Below are positions 55,906 to 64,000 of a stretch of DNA of 64,000 nt, piece after piece. The DNA lies in assembly GCF_034190915.1 (NCBI RefSeq), contig NW_026947490.1, forward strand, positions 65,399,494 through 65,463,493, written 5' to 3'. The notes under the pieces were generated by a model. That model was not told where the DNA came from and ran no database searches. It saw nothing but the letters and a program-made list of their open reading frames with translations. Source of the stretch: Cavia porcellus. Its lineage: Eukaryota; Chordata; Mammalia; Rodentia; Caviidae. A program made the translations under genes and the position numbers. Positions within the stretch are counted from its first letter, which is position 1; each line of letters starts with the position of its first letter.

Positions 55906-58900
55906 ACCTCTCGTATTTTTCTGTTACATAAGCCAACGAAGTACATTCCCTTAACTCCTCTTTTGGGGGTTATACCTACAGATTAAGTTGGCTTCTGAGA
56001 TTTACACAAAACAGTCTTTTATTTACATACAAAATTTTTATTTATATACAAATTATGAGACAGAGAATATAACAATTATACAGAAAACAAGTTGTATCTT
56101 CACGATGCCTGGTAGTGATGGATGTAGCAATTATACCAACATATTGATTCCATAGCTTATGCTCTTAAAGAGCACTAGTACAGTGAATGACAGCACCATT
56201 ATCTATATCCTTGAGATATAAAAGGGTTACATACATCCCCAAATCAAGAAAAAGGCTTGTACACATCCACATGTACCTGTTTGTTAGCATATATTTTGAT
56301 ACCCTGTAAAGATTAATTCAAATACCAAAGGAGAGTATAACATGCAATGAGTTTTCTAAGTTTTCTATTCTTAACCATTTAGATAATTCAGAAATTTTTT
56401 TTTAGATGAGAGAGACAGAGAGAAAGAGAGAGAGAGAGAAGTGCACAACTTGAAACTCACTGTCTTGGTTATAGAGAATGACTGGAGCCCAGTAGTCAGA
56501 CTTCAAATAAGTCTTTCATTTAGATTGAGGGTGAGTACTATCCAAAATCTGACTATGGAGGCAAAAGTATAGATATGCTATACCTTACTGTATAATTTTG
56601 CCTTTTTAAGGAAAGAGATCCACCTACAAGGGGTGTTTGCTCAGGGAGAGGGTAAATAAATGCAAACTAGACATTTCTACTATAGAAAATACTAGAATTT
56701 CCAGGCACTCATCCAATTACTCACAAACAGGATATGGGTGGGATTAGCTTGTGTACTGTGAACAGTCAGATCACAGGATGTCGCCCACTGGAAAACCTAA
56801 ACAAAAAGATCACTCTCGGCAGTATTCTGGGGTTAAAAAGTTAGACTATAAATAGAATATCCTAATAATCAAAAGACTTTGGAGTAAAGTTATAGACATA
56901 AAATTCTTTTACAAAGTATGTCAGAAGGCCAAAGCATGCTAGAAGTCAGCCAATATCTAGAAAGAGCTACCTGGACTGTTCTGGCTTCCTCAAGTATTTC
57001 TTACCTAAGTGTAACTGTCAACCTGAGTCACTGTAGTGGTGACAAAGTTTGGGGTGAAGTCATGTTTTCTTAACACCACATATAATAAATTAAACTAGAA
57101 ACCTAAATCTTTAGGTTGACAATGAAGAAAGCATCACCAAACTCTACAACACCTTTGCAATTCACAAGTTACAAACCATTTAAACCAAAATTCAGAACAA
57201 TACAGTGAGAATAACGGAATTGGTAATATCATCACTTTTTGCAAAAAAGGCAGATGAGGTTTAGTGATGTTAGGCCAAATACTCAAATCCATACAATGTT
57301 TAATTAGAACAAAAGGATTAAAGAACTCTATATAGAGTTAGGGTTCTTTCTAGAGAACCAGGATACTCTGGGAATAAATGAAATACTTCTGCTGTTTTGA
57401 ATGTATCATTATGTTTGATTTTTTCAAAACTTTAGAGTTACATATATGCGTGCATATGCCTTCTGTTTGATGTCTTAAAAATTCTATCCTTTGCTAAACA
57501 TTTGTAGTCCTGTTTATTATGCAAAAAAGGTAAGTTTTTAAAAAATGTATCTTTCAGTATCACCAAAATACAGACTGTTACACAGTAATCTTTTAGACTT
57601 GCAATAATACACAACAAAAAGTAAAAAGTATCTAGGTTTCAAACCAGAGAGTTAAAAATATTTAAAAATAGATGAAATTTACATAATTCAAATTTTGTGG
57701 GACACTACAAATCACAACCAAAGAAAGTGGATCAAGTGATGATTTATGCAAGTGGAAAAAGTCTAGTGTGATGAGAAATGTAGTTTACATTGAATTTTCT
57801 TTTTTAAATTAAGGAATTTCTCAGGTTTACTGTGGAACACATTTGTAATTTTTACTCTTATATCTCTAGCCTCTGTTTTCTATGAAGCTCAGCTTTGTCA
57901 GTTTTGCCAGCCATATTCTTCATGGCAATACAACCTCTTCTCTGGCAAAAAAGGACTGAGTGATAACATTCGAGCACAGGTTAGTACACCCTGAGCATGT
58001 TCAGATGTTACTGAATGACAAATGAGTCCAAAAGAACTAATGATGACTCACTGCACAAATTACTCAAAATTGACTGAAAATTTTTCATAGAATTGACATA
58101 TATAAATGTATTTCTACTATGTTTTTTATGTAAAACATGTTAGAGAAGAAAGTGATTGAGTAGAACGGCAGAACACTTTTCAGGAAAAAGTTAAAATGAA
58201 CTATAAGCAGATATTTAGTAGGTAAACATCTAAAACAGTTAGCAGAAACCACCAAACCAAAGAAAAGAAAAACAACATACATAGAAACAGTAACAAAAAC
58301 AAAAGCAAAGCTCTGGCTTTGTATAAACTGCACATTATAAAAACAAATCACTATGAAACCTCTAGGAAAGGTATAAACTATACTTATTTTTTTCTGAGTG
58401 ATTTTCTACCTGTGGGGTATCTTCCGTAATTACTTGTAACTTTTGAAATCCTCCTTTAAGAAACTTAACACTAATAATCAAAAGACTGAGCCTGAAGTAC
58501 AACTGATACCAAGTAATTATAATTAAAATTGCCTTTTAATTGATTACTTTAAAATTTCCAATGACCATTTCAAATTAAAAATCCTGAAATTCTCTGGATG
58601 AAATAAACTTGCTACACAGTTAGCTTTTCCCGACATTTCCATTTATTCCCACAAGTCTGTCTACTTGCAGAGTTTTGAGAAAAGGTAATGAGATGATGTG
58701 ATTACTTGCTTAACCATAAATCCTCAGGAATTAACACTATTAAGTGATACAATCTCTTTGAAATACAACTGCTACATAAACCTGTATCAGAATAATTTGA
58801 GAACAGAAGTTAGAAAGCATGCATAGCAAGCATGTTACTCAGTCTTTTCAAAATTATCTGTGTCTCCATTTTCTACCTAATCACTTATTTTAGCTGGATG

Positions 58901-60410
58901 CAGAACTGTTTAAAATATTTCTTGCATCATAAGTTAGTCATCTCCTCTATGCTGTTCTTCATCCAGAAATGATGCTTTTTAAACAAAAACTTTTAGTTAA
59001 TATTGGTCAATTAGTTATATCTTCTGGAAAATAAGTTCTAAAAGAAAATGGTTGGCCTTGGGAACCCATAAAACTAATTTCTGTCCATACTGCAGGAGAG
59101 CTGAAATAGTTCCTGAAATTTCTATATAGCTACCCATATAATTTCTCTTAATCTATACTCTATACTAGTTATTAGTGTTTACTAGGATTATTTCTCTTAT
59201 TAAATAACAAAACTTTGACATGAGAGCTAAACTCTTCCAGGGCCACATATCTAACGGTGCCATCACCATCTTTAACTGTAGATTTCAACAGAAGAAAATG
59301 TATAAGGATCTTAATGAAACTCTTTCTGGTAAGTATGAAAATAAAATTACTTTCCTCTATAGTTCAAATATTCTAACACCTTAAAAACATTGTGTCACTT
59401 ACAACCATAAACATGTACCATATGTTTCACAGTGAGGGGTCTCGTGAAGATGGTCTTTGATCTATTCTCTAAAGTTTCTAGGCTGATAGCTCCTACTTTT
59501 CTATTGCTTATATTCAGAACATCACTCAAAATATGAAAAATTGTAACTAAGATCCTCTGCTATAGCTGCACACACTCCAAGCATTCAGTGTCTATTTCCC
59601 TAACCTACATTTTAATGGATAAACCAATACAACAGAAAGAGAGTTGAAGGTTATTTCAGAAAGAGGAAAGATCACTGCTCCCTCCAAGCAAATGCCACCA
59701 AGTCATCCTTAAATTAGCTGCAGAAGATGGATGGCTCTGTTGTTTGTAAGCTAATGGATTTTTCTAGAAGGTAGATAGTTGAATTCAGATGAAAATGTTA
59801 AAAATTTTATGATATCATTTGTTTTCAGCAATATAATTTGAAACTACAGGTGTGTTAATACCACAGCCCTGCCCTAAGCCATGCACATCAGCCCCACAGT
59901 AAAAGTCACAGTCCCATCCATATTCTTCAAAGGCACCTTCACGTAACAGGACGTTTTTCTGCATTACTGAGGCAGGATTTGCTCAACACTTTGGCACCAG
60001 TGTCTGCCCCCATTCTGGTAAGGTTCTCCTACTCCTCTCTGGGGTCTCACCACTATACATATTCCCTGCCCCAAAAGTAGGAGTTGTAACCAGTCTTGCT
60101 ACTCCACGCTTTTCTCAAAGTGGGTCAAAAAGTGGCAAGAAACAGCACTGGGTTGTTAGTTTAATTTGTTGTTTTATGAAGCTAGGTTCAGTAAGTGATA
60201 CAGGAAAAACATCTACTCTTGGTTTTATTTCTCAAACAAGGATATTGGTTTTCATCTAGTGTAAAACAACAGATACTGGGTCAAGAAATCGGCTGAATTT
60301 TGGAAAACATCATCAACATCAATGAAATGGAGGAATCATCAAAGATGTGAAGAAACTAAGACACATGAGAGTTATCAGAAGCCAAAAGACATTGCTGATT
60401 TAATAAAAGG
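55906..60410. other. Intron 1 sequence, nothing firmly recognised
   Basis: 4.5 kb of AT-rich intron. A MIR-like reversed trace (AGGCAGATGAGGTTTAGTGA) lies near 57.2-57.3 kb. No gene-like frame, RNA gene or convincing mobile element seen by eye; conserved non-coding elements cannot be judged without an alignment. Confidence 0.4.
56409..56439. repeat. (GA)n microsatellite
   Basis: GAGAGAGACAGAGAGAAAGA followed by pure GAGAGAGAGAGA. Confidence 0.93.
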
Positions 60411-60419
60411 CAAATGAGG

Positions 60420-60925
60420 CAGGCAGAATTCTAAAATGACTTCATGTCCCACAATTTATGATCTTACATGATCCTCTTCACTTGGGCGTGGAAAGGATCT
60501 GGGAATACATGTAATGGTGTATCAGTCCTGTGATTACGTTAAATTATTCTGAAAATGTAAAGAATTCTTTTTATACAAATTGACCTTGTGTTTATTCAAG
60601 GAAAGTATTCCAGGTGGACCTTACTTAATGAAGTGAAGCCATCAAAAGAAGACTTAGACCTTCCTTGAAGCAGACATGAAGCAGCAGTCTACTGTCTATG
60701 GAAGACCAAGCAGCCATGTTATGAATGCCTATGGACAGAAACCGTCTTCTTACAAGTGCAAGGAAATGAATCCTGTCAATAACTGAAACAAGTTTACAAG
60801 AGGACCTCAGGTAACATCTGAGAACTAAACTTTGCTTGAAACACTAACTGCAGCACTGAGGGAGAAGACCTGCTAATCTATGCCTGGGCTTCTGACTCAT
60901 AGAAACCGAGAATAAATACCAATCT
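60420..60925 (+). mobile_element. Old LTR (ERVL/MaLR class), forward
   Basis: GGCAGAATTCTAAAATGACT, TTCACTTGGGCGTGGAAAGG, GTGTATCAGTCCTGTGATTA, GCAGCCATGTTATGAATGCC, AATGAATCCTGTCAATAACT and GCCTGGGCTTCTGACTCATA followed by AACCGAGAATAAATACC follow, in order, a common old mammalian LTR. I cannot name the subfamily. Confidence 0.65.
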
Positions 60926-61144
60926 GTGAAGGTGAATCCACTAAGCAAGGTCTTAACTTTCTGAAGAGGAAAGAGGAGAACGGGATTTTATCTGTAGGTT
61001 GTTAGGTCCTGTTACATGGGTTAAGATTTATGTGGGCTGCACTTTTAGCAAAGATCATCAAAGCAGAATCTTTGGTAGTGCAGATTACAATCAGGAAGAA
61101 GTTTGGGAAAAATGCATTTAAGTTGTCAAGATGATGCTGTGTGA

Positions 61145-61480
61145 GCAGAGGACCAGGCTAAGCTATTCCTGGATATGACTGTGCGTCCTTCAAAGATTCA
61201 AGTATTAGAGGTAGGACCCCCAGTGTGCCAGTGTTGAGGCAGCAGAACCTTAAAGAGGTGAAACTTAATACAAGGTAATTAGGTTGGAAAAGGTGTGAGT
61301 TAGTTCCTCTGCTTCTCTTCTGTGCCATGCACAGGTAAGGGGAAGGGTTCACCCAGAGGCTGAACAGACGGCGTCACGTAATCTTGAATTTTGAACCTCC
61401 AAAACTGTTAGCTAACTAAACCTCTTTTCTTTATGAAGTACTCAACATCAAGTTTGCTGTTACAGTAAACCAAACAGCCT
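61145..61480 (+). mobile_element. MaLR LTR (MST/MLT1-like), forward
   Basis: GAGGTAGGACCCCCAGTGTG, AAGGTAATTAGGTTGG and the end CAAAACTGTTAGCTAACTAA, CCTCTTTTCTTTATGAAGTA, then TTTGCTGTTACAGTAAACC match a MaLR LTR in order. Confidence 0.65.
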
Positions 61481-61642
61481 CCTTGGTCCAGGTCCAGGGT
61501 CCATGTCTCTAAGACATGTCTGTCAATGAGGCTGGGTCAGACAGACTAACTCTAGACCCTCCCATGAGGCCATCGAACTCCCTGCTTTGTGCAGACCTAG
61601 ACTGTCAGGCAGATACCACGTCTGTCTTCCTTATCCATTCTT

Positions 61643-61784
61643 TTTTTTTTTTTTTTTTTTTTTAATTTAAGGAGAAAAAGAAAAAAACAGAAAAAGGGTA
61701 CAAGTAATACAAAATTTAAAAAATAAACAGTAAGAAATCACTAGTTAATAGATTACATATTCTCATCTTAAAAATAGTTGTTCA
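61643..61784 (-). mobile_element. 5'-truncated L1 3' end
   Basis: Poly-T, then AATTTAAGGAGAAAAAG and AACAGTAAGAAATCACTAGT, TTAATAGATTACATATTCTC: the reverse of the L1 3' terminus of this lineage (compare 5.9 kb and 62.95 kb). TATCCATTCTT at 61632-61642 and 61785-61795 is the target duplication. Confidence 0.88.
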
Positions 61785-61804
61785 TATCCATTCTTATCCT
61801 CACC

Positions 61805-61910
61805 TCTGAGGTGTGGCGGCAAACCCACAGCACACAAGCTGCAGTCTGTATCATTGAAAGCTCTGAAAGACTCACTATTACTGGGACCTAGACAACACCC
61901 GGCACACTTT
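61805..61910. repeat. Dispersed repeat with hAT-like inverted ends, copy 2
   Basis: GGTGTGGCGGCAAACCCACA and CTCACTATTACTG parallel copy 1 at 55.8 kb. Confidence 0.55.
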
Positions 61911-62224
61911 AAGCATCCACTGGGTGAAAAACTTGCTTTTATACTGTAAGGTGAAACAGTAGTTCAAAATATCTAAAATATCACGAGGAAAAATTAGTAA
62001 AAATCAGCACCACTTTAGCTCATGGTTAAAGTACAAACCATGGAATATTACAAGACAAGCAATCATATTTAGCTAATCCAAAAATACCTTCTCAGTGTCT
62101 ACTATGTTCCAGATGCTAGAATATGACTCTGTAAGATTTTTAACTAATGTTCCTATATTCACTTTAGTTATTATCTTAGTCAGTCTTTACATATTAGTCA
62201 GATTAATTTGCTAATAAGACAAAC
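61911..62224. other. Intron 1 sequence, MIR-like trace
   Basis: CTCAGTGTCTACTATGTTCC near 62.09 kb is faintly MIR-like; nothing else seen. Confidence 0.35.
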
Positions 62225-62640
62225 CTTCTAAATTACTCCCGTTCCAAACGTTATCATGGTTTTTATTACCATGAGGATAAAATCCAGTCCTTACTTGACT
62301 ATCATCTGGGATCTAACTCCCTTTCTAGCTTTACCCTCTGCAACTCACCTTATCATCTCAAAGCATTTATGAATGTTATACCCCTACCTAGAATACTGTC
62401 TACTGCTTATTCATCCTTTTGACTGCAACTTACATAATCTATTTAAATGTCACTTCTGTAAAGATGTCTCAAAACAAACTGTATCTTCGGCACAGCATTT
62501 GTCACATAGCTCGAGGTTACATGCTTACTTTTAATATTTATCTCTATTGTACTGAAAGCATCACGAGGCCAGGGATTGTGTATGTTTGCTCAGAGAATAC
62601 AGGTATTACTAAGAATATAAAGTAGATATATTTTATTAAC
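62225..62640 (+). mobile_element. L2 LINE 3' end
   Basis: ATAAAATCCAGTCCTTACTT, ATCTAACTCCCTTTCTAGCT, CTACCTAGAATACTGTCTAC, TTTAAATGTCACTTCTGTAA, GCATCACGAGGCCAGGGATT and GTGTATGTTTGCTC follow the L2 3' end in order. Confidence 0.75.
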
Positions 62641-62944
62641 TTTTATTAACCTTTATTAGATAAAGGTAAAGCCCTAAGAGACTGCCCAATTCCAAATGAT
62701 GCAAACTCCTTCTACCACCAGATAGATAGAACCAAAGAACAATATTCAGTAACACGCTGTCACTCTCGAACACAACTCCTGACCAGAGTAGAAAACAGAG
62801 GCCAGCAACTAAGTGAGCCATCATTATTCCTGCCTATTCCGCCACTCCAAGACACACAACACAATAATACTCAGAAACACCAAAACAGGTCTCTTCTTGT
62901 CTTGTAAAATACTAAGCTACTGGATACAACCTAGTTTAAAATCC
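62641..62944. other. Intron 1 sequence, nothing recognised
   Basis: No repeat or gene supported. Confidence 0.5.
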
Positions 62945-64000
62945 TTCCTTTTTTTAAAAAATTTTATTTAAGAGGAAAAAGAGAAAGACACAAAACAAAA
63001 CAAAGTGGTGTAAGGGTACACGTAATACAGAACTACAAAAAAACAACATAGCAGTAAGAAATCACCTGTTAATAGATTACATATTATCATCTTGAAAATA
63101 GTTGCTCAAATCACAGTATCAAAGAATACAAGGTGGACATTCAAACAGGGAGACTGCAAACAGCTGTGTTCAATGATCCAAAAACATTGATATAGTCAGC
63201 TATTTAACACCCCTAAACACACTTGCTGTTATATCCGTTAGAGCTCTTTTTCTTTTTTTTTCCCTCTCTTTTTTAAAACAAAATTTACACATTTTGGATT
63301 TTATTACTCCTTAGTGCTTATTACTTTTTTGGGGGGGAGAGAATACAGTCAAATATGGCAAAACAAAGCTGTCAGTCAAAACCAAGGATAGATATAGCAC
63401 ATGGTGTAGAATAGAGTACAAGGTTATCAACAATGGTTATCAACGTTGTCTCTTGTTTCCTTAAAAAGAATTGTCTATCTCATTAGATATTATAAAGTTG
63501 GACAAAACAGTAGAGAACAAGACCAATAAAACTTAGGCATTGTAAACATTACAGGACTTCCAAAGAAGACAATAGTCAAACCAGAATGGGCATCTTAGTG
63601 CATCTTATTGCCTTCAAAGTAGTTGCCTATATCCTCAAACTTGATACTATCATACAGAATGGAACAGAGTCTAATCAGTCAAAACAAGATTGTGGGAGTA
63701 TTACAGGACTTCAAAACAAGTTAATAGGAAATCAAAAAGAGTTACTATTTATATATCCTAATTTTTTTGAATTTTTTCTTTAATTAAGACAAACATAAGA
63801 AATGACTAAATAATTTTTTTTAAAAGAATAAGGGGAAGATTGAGATAAAACAGGACATAACAATATAACAATAGAGGTCAAAGCATGACTGTTTCAGCAA
63901 CCTAGTACTTCACCACATAAAACCCGACTTAATAGTAGTTACCATAGTGTCTGTCTTTTTCCTTGAAATATTTGGATAAAACTTCATATACTCTAGCTTC
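62945..64000 (-). mobile_element. L1 3'UTR, running off the right edge
   Basis: It starts with the reversed L1 terminus (ATTTTATTTAAGAGGAAAAA) and GCAGTAAGAAATCACCTGTT. About 1 kb of 3'UTR follows, with repeat-unit landmarks (TTACAGGACTTCCAAAGAAG at 63.55 kb and TTACAGGACTTCAAAACAAG at 63.70 kb; TAGTTACCATAGTGTC at 63.94 kb, the same unit as at 2585). Minus strand, so the body would lie beyond 64000. Confidence 0.82.

Larger units (their letters stand above)
1..64000 (-). other. ZEB1: ZEB1 gene body, partial (exon 2 with parts of introns 1 and 2)
   Basis: The only recognised host exon is on the minus strand and belongs to ZEB1, a zinc-finger/homeodomain transcription repressor that binds E-box-like CACCTG sites and drives epithelial-mesenchymal transition. 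Both exon edges are splice sites, so sequence on both sides is intron. In other mammals the introns flanking this exon are tens of kilobases or more, which fits about 25 kb without another ZEB1 exon on the right and 38 kb on the left. That the whole window is ZEB1 intron is inferred from this one exon. Confidence 0.8.

Noticed and set aside
1..64000. CRISPR array, operon or bacterial-type system
   Set aside because: The tandem repeats are microsatellites, a minisatellite and L1 UTR monomers; introns, SINEs and LINEs show this is a mammalian nuclear genome.

Overview
The window is mammalian nuclear DNA from a rodent. It is AT-rich, has almost no long open frames, and is packed with interspersed repeats. 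Rodent markers are 7SL-derived B1 SINEs, tRNA-Ala-like ID SINEs (right half reads like a B box with GTTCGATCCCCGGTACC), and an MT/ORR1-like MaLR LTR. The ID consensus does not look like mouse or rat, so a non-murid rodent is my inference; I cannot name the species.

The only confident protein-coding sequence is one 201-bp minus-strand exon at 38767-38967, which I recognise as coding exon 2 of ZEB1 (zinc-finger E-box-binding homeobox 1). It has a clean AG acceptor, a GTAAGT donor and phase-1 edges on both sides. If that is right, the whole window lies inside ZEB1 on the minus strand: positions above 38967 are intron 1 and positions below 38767 are intron 2.

Left part (1-17.9 kb, intron 2): a MaLR LTR end and a B1 fragment, then a near full-length L1 on the minus strand (2477-9098, 10-bp target-site duplication) inserted into an older plus-strand L1. 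A 5'-truncated antisense L1 lies inside it. A second old plus-strand L1 (about 11.4-17 kb) follows, then an L1ME-type 3' end split by a palindromic mariner remnant.

Middle (18-38.7 kb, intron 2): a little-marked stretch with a 28-bp exact dispersed duplication, then a Russian-doll stack. An ancient LINE was hit by a B1, the B1 by a full-length plus-strand L1 (21216-27553), and that L1 by an ID element; three sets of target-site duplications agree with this order. Further right are L2, old L1, MaLR and DNA-transposon fossils and an LTR-borne 13-bp minisatellite.

Right part (39-64 kb, intron 1): MIR, L2, MaLR and ID elements, a Tigger fossil cut by an ID, a nuclear mitochondrial (ND5) fragment, and the 3' end of an L1 running off the right edge. 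An unexplained exon-like open frame lies on the minus strand at about 50.7-51.0 kb. No RNA gene, CRISPR array or operon-like structure is present. Most repeat boundaries were drawn by eye; those with target-site duplications are firm, the others may be tens of bases off.
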